Positions 12,255 through 19,852 of a stretch of DNA of 64,000 bases are shown piece after piece. The stretch spans positions 496,001 through 560,000 of the forward strand of contig NZ_JAJFAX010000001.1 of the NCBI RefSeq assembly GCF_019710475.1. Reading direction: 5' to 3'. Within the stretch, counting starts at the first letter, position 1. Each line of letters begins with the position of its first letter. The translations under genes were made by a program, and so were the position numbers. Source of the DNA: Glycomyces sp. TRM65418 (GTDB lineage Bacteria; Actinomycetota; Actinomycetes; Mycobacteriales; Micromonosporaceae). Below the pieces are notes generated by a model. The model was not told where the DNA came from. It saw nothing but the letters and a program-made list of their open reading frames with translations, and ran no database searches.

Positions 12255-14750
12255 CTAGACGCGGATCGAGGCGCCGAAGCGCTCGGCCGCGACCGCCACG
12301 GCCGCGTCGCGCACGGCCACGCCCTCCTCGTTGGTGAGCGTCCGGTCGGCCGCGCGCAGCTCCAGCTTGAACGCCAGGGACTTGCGGCCCTCGCCCAGCT
12401 TCGCGTCGCGGTAGACGTCGAACAGGTGCAGGTCCTCGAGCAGGTCGCCCGCGCCCTCGCGCAGGGCCGCCTCGACCTCGCCGGCCGGGACCGACTCGGC
12501 GACCACGAGGGCCACGTCGATCAAGGTGACCGGGAAGTGCGAGATCACCGGCGCGGGGGCCAGGTCCTGCAGCGGCAGGGCCGAGATCGCCATCTCCATC
12601 GCGGCGGTGCGCCGCGGCAGGCCGAGGCGCTCGCAGACCTCCGGGTGCAGCTCGCCGGCGTGGCCGACGACGACGCCGTCCACGCGCAGCGCCGCGCACC
12701 GGCCCGGGTGCCACGGCGCGGCCTCGCCTTGGGCCACGTCGAGCGTCACTCCGGAGGCCTCGGCGACGACCTCCGCGGCCTCGATCGCGTCGGCCCAGTC
12801 CACGGCCCGCCCGGGCGCGTCGACCCCGGCGGGCACCGCCTGTCCGCACAGGACCGCGGCCACGTGGCGCGGCTGCACCGGCAGGCGCCGGATCGCGGCG
12901 GCGACGGCCTCGTCCTCGGGGCGCTTGGCGACCGGCAGCTCGACGACCTCCAGGTCGGTCCAGCCGTCGGCGGGCTGGAAGACCAGGCCCTCCTCGAAGA
13001 CGGCGAGGTCCCGCGCGCCGCGCGCGAGGTTGAGGCGCACGGCGTTCACCAGGGTCGCGAGGACGGTGGTGCGCAGCAGCGGCGCGGCGTCGTCGAGCGG
13101 GTTGAGCACCGCGACGGCCTCGCGCTGCGGGTCCTTCTCGTCCAGGCCGAGCTCGTCCGCGCGGTCGCGGGAGACGAACGGGAACGTGTAGGTCTCGACG
13201 AAGCCGTTGTCGGCCAAGGCGCGGGCCACGCGGCGGCGGCGGCGCTGGGCGGCGGTGAGGCCGGTTCCGGCGATCGCGCGCGGCGTCGCCGAGGGGACGT
13301 GCGCGTAGCCGTGCAGCCGGACGACCTCCTCGACCAGGTCGGCCGGGTCGGTCAGGTCCGGACGCCACGAAGCGGGCGTGACGGTGAGGACGTCGCCGCC
13401 CTCCACCGTGCCCTCCTTGACGATCCCGCCCACGACGGTGCAGCCGGCCGCTTCGAGCATCGACACGACCAGTTCGCGGTCGTAGTCGACGCCGACGGTC
13501 CTCGACGGCAGGTCCACCGGCATGACGATCGGCGCGGCCGGTTCGCGGTGGTCGACGTCGGCGACCTCGTCCACGAGCGTGCCGCCGCCGTACTCGACCA
13601 GGAGCTCGGCCGCGCGCTGGGCGGCGAGCAGGCTCAGGGCCGGGTCCGCGCCGCGCTCGTAGCGCTTGGAGGCCTCGGAGGTGAGGCGGTGCCGCCGGGA
13701 GGTGCGCGCGATCGCCACCGGGTTCCAGTGCGCCGCCTCGATGAGCACGTTGCGGGTGTTCGGCCCGACCTCGGAGGTCTGGCCGCCCATGACGCCGGCC
13801 AGCGACAGCGGGCCGGTGCCGTCGCAGATCACCATGTCCTCGGGGTCGAGCATGCGCTCCACGTCGTCGAGGGTCTTCAGGGTCTCGCCGGGCCGGGCGC
13901 GGCGCACGACCATGACGTCCTCGAGCGCGTCGCGGTCGAAGGCGTGCAGCGGGTGCCCCAGTTCGAGCATGAGGTAGTTCGTGACGTCCACGGCGAGGCC
14001 CAGCGGGCGCATCCCGGCCTGGGCGAGCCGCTTGGCCATCCACTCCGGGGAGGCCGCGTTGGCGTCCACGTCGCGCACCTCGCGCAGCGTGAAGCGGGTG
14101 CAGCCGTCGGTCTCCACGCGGACCGGGTACGGCGGGACCTCGGTCGCGGTCGGCTCGGTCGCCTTCGCGGCCGGGTCGGTGAACGCGACGCCGAGGCGGT
14201 GGGCGACCTCGCGGGCGATGCCGCGCACCGAGAAGCAGTAGCCCATGTCCGGGGTGATCGCCAGCTCGAAGACGACGTCGTCGAGGCCGACGAGCGGGCG
14301 CGCGTCGGCGCCGACCTCGCCGTCGGGGAGGACGATGATGCCCTCGTGGTCGTCGGAGACGCCGAGTTCGCGGGCCGAGCAGATCATGCCGTCCGAGAGG
14401 CGGCCGTAGGTCTTGCGGGAGGCGATCCGGAAGCCGCCGGGCAGCTCCGCGCCCGGCAGCGCGACCACGACGAGGTCGCCCTCGCCGAAGTTCCTCGCGC
14501 CGCAGATGATCGAGCGCGGCTCGGCCTCGCCGACCTCCACGTGGCAGTGGCGGATCGGCTTCTTGAACTCCGTGAGCTCTTCGATCGAGGCGACGCGGCC
14601 GACCACGAGCGGGCCGGTCACGCGCCCGCGCAGGTCGTCGACCTCCTCGACTTCGAGACCGGATTCGACCAGCGCGGCGTCGAGCGCCTCGGTGGTCAGG
14701 TCCGGGGGCAGGTCGGCGTACTCGGCGAGCCACGAGACGGGAATCCTCAT
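12255..14750 (-). CDS. pheT: Phenylalanyl-tRNA synthetase beta subunit
   Basis: 831 residues, usual length. Domains in order: N-terminal part with tRNA-binding (EMAP-like) fold around 40-150, B3/B4 editing domain in the middle, B5 domain (about 400-470), catalytic-like core, and C-terminal anticodon-binding ferredoxin-fold domain ending near residue 830 (SLAFKLELRAADRTLTNEE). Forms the alpha2-beta2 enzyme with PheS, encoded four bases upstream (stop and start separated by only 4 nt). ATG start. Confidence 0.97.
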   Translation of the reverse strand: MRIPVSWLAEYADLPPDLTTEALDAALVESGLEVEEVDDLRGRVTGPLVVGRVASIEELTEFKKPIRHCHVEVGEAEPRSIICGARNFGEGDLVVVALPGAELPGGFRIASRKTYGRLSDGMICSARELGVSDDHEGIIVLPDGEVGADARPLVGLDDVVFELAITPDMGYCFSVRGIAREVAHRLGVAFTDPAAKATEPTATEVPPYPVRVETDGCTRFTLREVRDVDANAASPEWMAKRLAQAGMRPLGLAVDVTNYLMLELGHPLHAFDRDALEDVMVVRRARPGETLKTLDDVERMLDPEDMVICDGTGPLSLAGVMGGQTSEVGPNTRNVLIEAAHWNPVAIARTSRRHRLTSEASKRYERGADPALSLLAAQRAAELLVEYGGGTLVDEVADVDHREPAAPIVMPVDLPSRTVGVDYDRELVVSMLEAAGCTVVGGIVKEGTVEGGDVLTVTPASWRPDLTDPADLVEEVVRLHGYAHVPSATPRAIAGTGLTAAQRRRRRVARALADNGFVETYTFPFVSRDRADELGLDEKDPQREAVAVLNPLDDAAPLLRTTVLATLVNAVRLNLARGARDLAVFEEGLVFQPADGWTDLEVVELPVAKRPEDEAVAAAIRRLPVQPRHVAAVLCGQAVPAGVDAPGRAVDWADAIEAAEVVAEASGVTLDVAQGEAAPWHPGRCAALRVDGVVVGHAGELHPEVCERLGLPRRTAAMEMAISALPLQDLAPAPVISHFPVTLIDVALVVAESVPAGEVEAALREGAGDLLEDLHLFDVYRDAKLGEGRKSLAFKLELRAADRTLTNEEGVAVRDAAVAVAAERFGASIRV

Positions 14751-14754
14751 CGGG

Positions 14755-15822
14755 TTACTCCTCCACCTTCAGCCCGGTCGGGAACCGGACGTCGCCGTCG
14801 ATGATGTCGCGCAGGTCGGTGATGCCGTGGCGCAGCATGAGCGCGCGCTCCACGCCCATCCCGAACGCGAAGCCCGAGTAGACGTCGGGGTCGATCCCGC
14901 AGGCGCGCAGCACGCGCGGGTTGACCATGCCGCAGCCGCCCCACTCGATCCAGCGGGGGCCGTCCTTGTGCGCGGCGAACCAGACGTCGACCTCGGCGCT
15001 CGGCTCGGTGAACGGGAAGTACGAGGGCCGCAGGCGGGTGATCGCGTCGGGCCCGAAGACCGATTTCGCGAAGTGGTCGAGGGTGCCCTTGAGGTCGGCC
15101 ATGGTGATGCCCTCGTCGACCACGAGGCCCTCGGTCTGGTGGAACACCGGCGAGTGGGTCGCGTCGACCTCGTCGGTGCGGTACACGCGGCCGGGCGCGA
15201 CCGTGTAGATCGGCGGCTCCTGCGTGAGCATGGTGTGGATCTGCACGGTCGAGGTGTGGGTGCGCAGCACCATGTTCGAGCCGTACTCGCCCTTGCCGTC
15301 GGCGATGTGGAACGTGTCCATCATGGTCCGGGCCGGGTGGTCGGGGTGGATGTTGAGGGCGTCGAAGTTGAACCACTCCAGCTCGACCTCGGGGCCCTCG
15401 CCGATCGCGTAGCCCATCGCGGCGAACAGGTCGGCGATGCGGTCCATCTGGACGTTGATGGGGTGGCGCGCGCCCTGGCGGCGGCGCGGCGTGCGGGCGG
15501 TGACGTCGACGGTCTCCTCGCGGAGGATCCGGGCCGCCTCGGCGGCCTCCAGGATCTCCTTGCGGGCCTCGAACACGGCGGTGATCTCGGCGCGGGCGGC
15601 GTTCACGTTGCGGCCGGCCTCGCCGCGCTCCTTGCCGGGGATGGAACCGATCGCCCTGCGGGCCAAGGACACGGGGGCCTTGTCGCCGAGCGTGGCGGAT
15701 TTGGCGGCGGCCAGTTCCTCAAGGTTCGCGGCGGCTTCGATGGCCGCGGCGGCCTGCTTGACGGCCTCGGCGAGCGCCTCGGGCCGGAGCAGGCCGGCCT
15801 CGTTCTCGTTCTCTGTGCTCAT
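14755..15822 (-). CDS. pheS: Phenylalanyl-tRNA synthetase alpha subunit
   Basis: 355 residues. An N-terminal coiled-coil region (about 15-90) binds tRNA; the class II catalytic core carries motif 2 (FHQTEGLVVDEGI) and motif 3 (GFAFGMGVERALML). The ATG at 15820-15822 has AGGAGA at good spacing; the frame is open far upstream but that extension has no family similarity. A candidate leader peptide and attenuator lie upstream (15856-15982). Confidence 0.97.
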   Translation of the reverse strand: MSTENENEAGLLRPEALAEAVKQAAAAIEAAANLEELAAAKSATLGDKAPVSLARRAIGSIPGKERGEAGRNVNAARAEITAVFEARKEILEAAEAARILREETVDVTARTPRRRQGARHPINVQMDRIADLFAAMGYAIGEGPEVELEWFNFDALNIHPDHPARTMMDTFHIADGKGEYGSNMVLRTHTSTVQIHTMLTQEPPIYTVAPGRVYRTDEVDATHSPVFHQTEGLVVDEGITMADLKGTLDHFAKSVFGPDAITRLRPSYFPFTEPSAEVDVWFAAHKDGPRWIEWGGCGMVNPRVLRACGIDPDVYSGFAFGMGVERALMLRHGITDLRDIIDGDVRFPTGLKVEE

Positions 15823-15855
15823 GCTGCTTTCTCCTGGCGGGACCATAAGGAGTCT

Positions 15856-15887
15856 AGAAAAGGCGCGCGGCTCTGCCGCAGCCCGCC
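15856..15887 (-). terminator. Candidate pheST attenuator (hairpin plus TTTTCT)
   Basis: On the minus strand a GC-rich hairpin (core GCGGC-AGA-GCCGC, extended by GC/GGC pairs with two small bulges) is followed directly by TTTTCT, rare U-richness for this genome. Its 5' arm GGCGGGCTG (15879-15887) is complementary to CAGCCCGCC (15932-15940) in the upstream leader ORF, which can instead pair with GCGGGCTG (15920-15927). These are mutually exclusive folds of the kind expected of an attenuator. Confidence 0.6.
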
Positions 15888-15910
15888 AGGGAGCAGTAAG
15901 GCGTGGACGA

Positions 15911-15967
15911 CTAGCGCCGCAGCCCGCACCCGGCGGGCTGGATAAATTCGCGGTAGCCGTAAGACAT
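15911..15967 (-). CDS. Candidate 18-residue pheST leader peptide
   Basis: ATG to TAG encoding MSYGYREFIQPAGCGLRR. The ATG lies seven bases after a TAGAAT -10 box (15974-15979), so the message is probably leaderless. The single Phe codon is TTT, rare in this genome, preceded by two Tyr codons. Codons 10-12 form one arm of a competing hairpin with the attenuator downstream. A hairpin with GAGA loop (15981-15996) just upstream may terminate the preceding gene. The Phe content is low for a classical Phe attenuator, so the sensing logic is uncertain. Confidence 0.5.
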   Translation of the reverse strand: MSYGYREFIQPAGCGLRR

Positions 15968-16007
15968 GACGCCATTCTAACTTCCCTCTCGGGAAGCCTG
16001 CGAGCCG

Positions 16008-16850
16008 TTACTCGGCATGCCGCGCCGCCGCACCGGCGGCCGCGCTCACGGCGCGCCGCTGCGCGGCGGCGCTCGCGTAGAGGCACACTCCGGCGGCCAC
16101 GGCGAGGTTCAGGCTCTCCGCCTTGCCCCAGATGGGGACGCCGACCTTGCGGTGCGCCAGGGCGGCCGTGGCGTCGTCGAGGCCGTGGGCCTCGGAGCCG
16201 AACAGCCACACCGTGGGCGCGGCGAGCTCGCCGGCGCCGTCGAGCGCGTACAGGTCGTCCCCTGCGGCGGCGGCCGCCAGGATCTGGGCGTGGTCGAACA
16301 CGTCCAGGAGGTCGGCGGTGTCGGCCGCGCGGATGACGGGCAGGTGGAACAGGCTCCCGGCCGAGGAGCGCACGCACTTGCCGTTGTACGGGTCGACCGA
16401 GTCGGTCCCGAAGACCACGCAGTCGGCTCCGGCGGCGTCGGCCGCGCGCAGCACCGTCCCGGCGTTGCCGGGGTCGGTGATCCCGTGGAGCACCGCGACC
16501 AGGTCCGCCCGCTCGGGGAGGCGCTGATCGAGGAACCGGCAGACCGCGACGAGCCCCTGCGGGGCCACGGTCTCGGCCAGCGCGGCCAGGCCCTCGTCGG
16601 TGCAGGGGTGCACGTGGGCGCCCGCCGCGACGGCGGCGTCGATCAGGTCCGAGTGGCGCTCGTCGGCGCCGAGGTCGTAGAACAGGTCCTCGACCACGCC
16701 AGCGGCGACGGCCTCGCGGACCGCCTGCGGCCCTTCGGCGAGGAACCGCTCGGCCTTGTCGCGGCCGCGGCGGCGCTGCAGCTTCCGGGCGGCGACAACC
16801 CGGGACGATCGCGCGGTGAGCGCGTCCGCCCCGGGTCCGTCGGCCATCAC
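16008..16850 (-). CDS. SpoU-family rRNA 2'-O-methyltransferase
   Basis: 280 residues. The N-terminal substrate-binding domain (about 15-110) precedes a knotted SpoU methyltransferase domain with the three signature motifs: TDPGNAGTVLRAADAAG (about 125-141), FGSEAHGL and the C-terminal SLNLAVAAGVCLY. It 2'-O-methylates a ribose in rRNA using SAM; the exact site is not predictable. It begins two bases after the rplT stop (GTG 16848-16850 or ATG 16845-16847), so it belongs to the infC-rpmI-rplT transcript, a linkage common in actinobacteria. Confidence 0.92.
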   Translation of the reverse strand: MMADGPGADALTARSSRVVAARKLQRRRGRDKAERFLAEGPQAVREAVAAGVVEDLFYDLGADERHSDLIDAAVAAGAHVHPCTDEGLAALAETVAPQGLVAVCRFLDQRLPERADLVAVLHGITDPGNAGTVLRAADAAGADCVVFGTDSVDPYNGKCVRSSAGSLFHLPVIRAADTADLLDVFDHAQILAAAAAGDDLYALDGAGELAAPTVWLFGSEAHGLDDATAALAHRKVGVPIWGKAESLNLAVAAGVCLYASAAAQRRAVSAAAGAAARHAE

Positions 16851-16852
16851 GT

Positions 16853-17236
16853 CTACTGCTCGGCCGGAGCGTTGACGTCCTCGGGGAGGGCCTTGCGGGC
16901 GACCTCGACGAGGGCGGTGAACGCCGCCGCGTCGTTGACGGCCAGCTCGGCGAGGATCTTGCGGTCGACCTCGACTTCGGCGAGGGACAGGCCCTGCATG
17001 AAGCGGTTGTAGGTGATGCCGTTCGCACGGGCGGCCGCGTTGATGCGGGTGATCCAGAGCTTGCGGAACTCGCGCTTGCGGGCCTTCCGGTCGCGGTACG
17101 AGTAGGTGTACGAGTGGAGCAGCTGCTCCTTGGCCTTGCGGTACAGGCGCGAGCGCTGGCCGCGGTAGCCCTTGGCCTCTTCCAGTACGACGCGGCGCTT
17201 CTTCTTGGCGTTCAGCGAACGCTTGACGCGTGCCAC
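16853..17236 (-). CDS. rplT: 50S ribosomal protein L20
   Basis: 127 residues, highly basic, with the conserved N-terminus [14 protein letters not shown] and [15 protein letters not shown] segment. GTG start at 17234-17236 with AAGGAGA upstream. Third gene of infC-rpmI-rplT. In other bacteria L20 represses this operon translationally; nothing specific for that is seen here. Confidence 0.98.
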   Translation of the reverse strand: MARVKRSLNAKKKRRVVLEEAKGYRGQRSRLYRKAKEQLLHSYTYSYRDRKARKREFRKLWITRINAAARANGITYNRFMQGLSLAEVEVDRKILAELAVNDAAAFTALVEVARKALPEDVNAPAEQ

Positions 17237-17286
17237 AGTTCAGTCTCCTTGCGTTAAAAGCGGATGGAAGTCAAACGGAGTGCGGG

Positions 17287-17481
17287 CTAGCGGCCCAGCA
17301 GTCTCCGGACCTGCTTCTGGTCGGCGGGGGCCACTTCGGAGCGACCCTGCTGCTCGCGCTTGAAGCGACCGCTCTTGTGCTCCATCAGGTGGTTCTTGCC
17401 GGCCTTGCGGCGCATCAGCTTGCCCGAGCCGGACACCTTGAATCGCTTCTTGGCACCGCTGTGGGTCTTCATCTTCGGCAT
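17287..17481 (-). CDS. rpmI: 50S ribosomal protein L35
   Basis: 64 residues starting [15 protein letters not shown], the usual length and start; AGGAGAA precedes the ATG at 17479-17481. An in-frame extension of seven residues upstream is not supported. Lies between infC and rplT. Confidence 0.98.
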   Translation of the reverse strand: MPKMKTHSGAKKRFKVSGSGKLMRRKAGKNHLMEHKSGRFKREQQGRSEVAPADQKQVRRLLGR

Positions 17482-17560
17482 CGTGTTCTCCTCTGTGTTC
17501 AATGCCGACCAGGGGCGGGCGCGCGGGGCGCCCGCTTCCGGTCGGTGCGTGCTCAGGTCT

Positions 17561-18184
17561 CTAGGACTCGGGCTGCTCGGCGGGCGTCTCCGCGGGCGCC
17601 TCGGCCGGGGCCTCGGCCTGCTCGGCGTCGCCGCCGCGGCCGCCCTTGCGCCCGCCGCCCTTGGCGATCTCGCCCTTGGGGCGGATCGGGGCGACGACCA
17701 TGATCATGTTGCGGCCGTCCTGCTTGGCGGCGGACTCGATGACCGCGAGGTCGGCGAGCTCCTCCGCGAGCTTGTCGAGCAGGCGACGACCCAGTTCCGG
17801 GCGCGACTGCTCGCGGCCGCGGAACATGATGGTGATCTTGACCTTGTCGCCGGCCGTGAGGAACCGCACGATGTGACCCTTTTTGGTCTCGTAGTCGTGC
17901 TTGTCGATCTTCGGCCGCAGCTTCATCTCTTTGATGACGGTCTGCTGCTGGTTCCGGCGCGAGGCACGAGCCTTCTGGGCGGACTCGTACTTGTACTTGC
18001 CGTAGTCCATGAGCTTGCAGACGGGCGGACGGGCGGTGGGTGCGACTTCGACCAGGTCCATGTCGACGTCGGCGGCCAGTTGCAGGGCCTTGTCGATCGA
18101 CACGATGCCGACCTGTTCCCCTGCCGGGCCGACCAGGCGCACTTCCTTGGTCCGAATCTGGTCGTTAATACGCAGATCGCTGAT
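17561..18184 (-). CDS. infC: Translation initiation factor IF-3, probable ATC start
   Basis: 207 residues if begun at ATC (18182-18184), which gives [11 protein letters not shown] at the N-terminus, exactly where IF-3 proteins begin, and has AAGGAGG four bases upstream. The next canonical start upstream (ATG 18221-18223) lacks a ribosome binding site and adds non-family sequence. Non-AUG starts are the known device by which IF-3 limits its own synthesis. N-domain to about 80, linker, C-domain with [12 protein letters not shown] and a long Gly/Glu/Ala/Pro-rich tail (about 175-207) as in other actinobacteria. Confidence 0.93.
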   Translation of the reverse strand: MSDLRINDQIRTKEVRLVGPAGEQVGIVSIDKALQLAADVDMDLVEVAPTARPPVCKLMDYGKYKYESAQKARASRRNQQQTVIKEMKLRPKIDKHDYETKKGHIVRFLTAGDKVKITIMFRGREQSRPELGRRLLDKLAEELADLAVIESAAKQDGRNMIMVVAPIRPKGEIAKGGGRKGGRGGDAEQAEAPAEAPAETPAEQPES

Positions 18185-18319
18185 GGGGCCTCCTTGGTTC
18201 GCGATTCTCGCCGATGGCAACATCGGCGCCCCTGTGGCTGTTCCGGTCGTCGGAGCGGGCGCTCCGGCGGCTTGTCGCGCAAGCGTGACCCAGCACAGGC
18301 CTCACGAAATGAGGTCCCC

Positions 18320-18348
18320 AAAAGAAAAGACCCCGGCGTCGGCCAGGG
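18320..18348 (-). terminator. Intrinsic terminator in the infC upstream region
   Basis: Minus strand: 7-bp stem CCCTGGC/GCCGGGG with CGAC loop followed by TCTTTTCTTTT, the best U-tract in the window. It lies 136 bp before the infC start and about 160 bp after the preceding gene's stop, so it either ends that transcript or attenuates infC. A weak promoter (TTGGAG, 19 bp, TACGAT at 18501-18506) could start the infC message upstream of it. The rest of 18185-18510 shows no gene that I can support. Confidence 0.6.
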
Positions 18349-18510
18349 TCCACTCCAAGGGCACGGCGATCATCTCGCCGTACGTGACCCGGTCGCCTGT
18401 CAGTCCCTCGGAACGAGGGCCCGGCTGCGGGTGGGAGCTGGACTCCGCTTGCTCGGCACCGCACGCCGCCGAGAGGCGGGCGCGGTGCGATCGACACGCA
18501 ATCGTACCAC

Positions 18511-18978
18511 TCAGCTGCGGGACTGCTCCAAGAGCGCCCGCAGGTGCTTGATCGCCGCCACGGCCCGCTCCTTGTCGGTGACCTGCACGGCCATGATCGA
18601 CATCTCGTCGTCGTCCGCGAGTTCGACCGTGGCCCAAGTCATCTTCTCCGTGAAGTTGACCGCGGTGACGACCCCCCACGGGAAGTAGCGCTTCTGGGCG
18701 ACGTTGGTGATCTCGATGCCCTTCTCGTCCGCGCGCACGCGCAGGCGCAGGAAGCTGAGGATGACGATCGCGCCGATGACGCCGAGGCCGATCATGCCGG
18801 CCTGGTCGGCCCAGGTGACGGTGCCGCCCTCGACGGTCCGGGACCCGAGGGTGAAGGAGAGGGCGGTGAAGCCGCCCAGGCAGATGACGGCGCCGATCCA
18901 GGCGCCGATGCGGGACTTGCGGGGCCGGTAATCCAGCTGGCCGGGTTCGGTCATGGTCTGCTCCTGTACGGCGGTCAC
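18511..18978 (-). CDS. PH-domain (bPH_6-like) membrane protein
   Basis: 155 residues. Two membrane segments (about 26-46 and 58-78) precede a compact domain of about 75 residues with the bacterial PH-like pattern RVRADEKGIEITNVAQKRYFPWGVV, common in actinobacteria. Function unknown; such proteins are thought to be membrane-anchored scaffolds. A second ATG at residue 9 is an alternative start. Stands alone between infC and the toxin-antitoxin pair. Confidence 0.75.
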   Translation of the reverse strand: MTAVQEQTMTEPGQLDYRPRKSRIGAWIGAVICLGGFTALSFTLGSRTVEGGTVTWADQAGMIGLGVIGAIVILSFLRLRVRADEKGIEITNVAQKRYFPWGVVTAVNFTEKMTWATVELADDDEMSIMAVQVTDKERAVAAIKHLRALLEQSRS

Positions 18979-19022
18979 GCTGCTCCTCCATTATCCGACT
19001 GCGGGGTCCTTCACCCGGACGC

Positions 19023-19418
19023 TCAGGGCAGCTGGTCGATCTCCAGGCCCGAGTCGAATGCAAGCAGCGTCTTCGGCTCGCCCGTGACGATGGGCCAGCC
19101 GGGGCGGTTCAGGCCACACCATGCGACGTGCCCGGCGGCGATGTTCCCGTGCTGGCGCGAACGGGAGAGCATGAGCCCGACGTCGCGGGCGGACTTCTGG
19201 TCGAGGTTCATCACGACGGTGACGGGCAGGCCGAGCAGCACCTGGAGCGCGTCGCGGTCGCGCCGGCGCGCCTGGGACCAGGCTTCGGCGAGGGCCCCCG
19301 AGGGGATCGCGAGGACCACGTTCTGCTCGAGCGCCGTGAAGACGACGGCCTGCGGGTAGGGCATGGAGGTGGCGAACCCCACGATGGCCGATACGTCCAG
19401 GATGCGGCCACCGATCAC
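19023..19418 (-). CDS. PIN-like toxin component
   Basis: 131 residues, GTG start overlapping the antitoxin stop by four bases (GTGA). The N-terminus ILDVSAIVGFA matches the LDxSxxI motif of PIN/VapC ribonucleases with its first Asp (residue 6); IPSGALAEAW provides the second acidic residue; the C-terminal segment GWPIVTGEPKTLLAF matches the usual vTxDp motif but has Gly-Glu in place of the common Ser-Asp. The third acidic position (usually DA-xx-A) reads NIAAGHVA, so catalysis may be altered or lost. Predicted partner: the RHH protein immediately upstream. Confidence 0.65.
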   Translation of the reverse strand: MIGGRILDVSAIVGFATSMPYPQAVVFTALEQNVVLAIPSGALAEAWSQARRRDRDALQVLLGLPVTVVMNLDQKSARDVGLMLSRSRQHGNIAAGHVAWCGLNRPGWPIVTGEPKTLLAFDSGLEIDQLP

Positions 19419-19717
19419 GAGGCGGCCTCTCCTTCTTTGCCTTCGACGCCGAGGACCTCGCGCGCCCAGGCCAGGTGCTCCGCGCTGGGGGCGTGTCCCT
19501 TCCGCTCGAACAGGTCCTGGAGCTCGGCGAGCGAGCGGTCCCGCTCCAGGCGCTCGGCGACGGCGGCGGCGACGTACTCGTCGACCGAGGAGGCCCGTCC
19601 GACCGCCACGAGGCGGCGGATCTGCTCGAGCTGGCCGTCGGGCAGGGTGACGCTCGGCCGCGTGGAGCCCGCCCCCGCGGGAGAGGAATTGAGCGACGAA
19701 TTGGCGCGATCGGTCAC
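19415..19717 (-). CDS. Ribbon-helix-helix antitoxin
   Basis: About 100 residues from GTG 19715-19717. The segment SVTLPDGQLEQIRRLVAVGRASSVDEYVAAAVAERL fits, in pieces, the RHH/MetJ-Arc fold (beta strand with VTLP, two helices), and the C-terminal half is the charged toxin-wrapping tail. TACCCT lies six bases before the GTG, suggesting a leaderless message; an upstream ATG (19760-19762) is possible. Translationally coupled to the PIN-like gene, the normal antitoxin-first order, and probably autorepressing. Confidence 0.65.
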   Translation of the reverse strand: MTDRANSSLNSSPAGAGSTRPSVTLPDGQLEQIRRLVAVGRASSVDEYVAAAVAERLERDRSLAELQDLFERKGHAPSAEHLAWAREVLGVEGKEGEAAS

Positions 19718-19852
19718 GCCTCCCAGGGTAGCGGGGCGGGGGCCGGGAGAGGCAGCCGCCATGACACCGGCGGGCGCTTCCCACGGAGTAGTACCGTCGG
19801 AGTGAGGCCCTCACGACCGGGCCGCATTCGCGTTCATGGGGAAGGACCTGGC

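Noticed and set aside
15823-16007. T-box riboswitch in front of pheS
   Set aside because: No T-box core (AGGGUGGNACCGCG) or specifier stem found; the leader-peptide model fits better.
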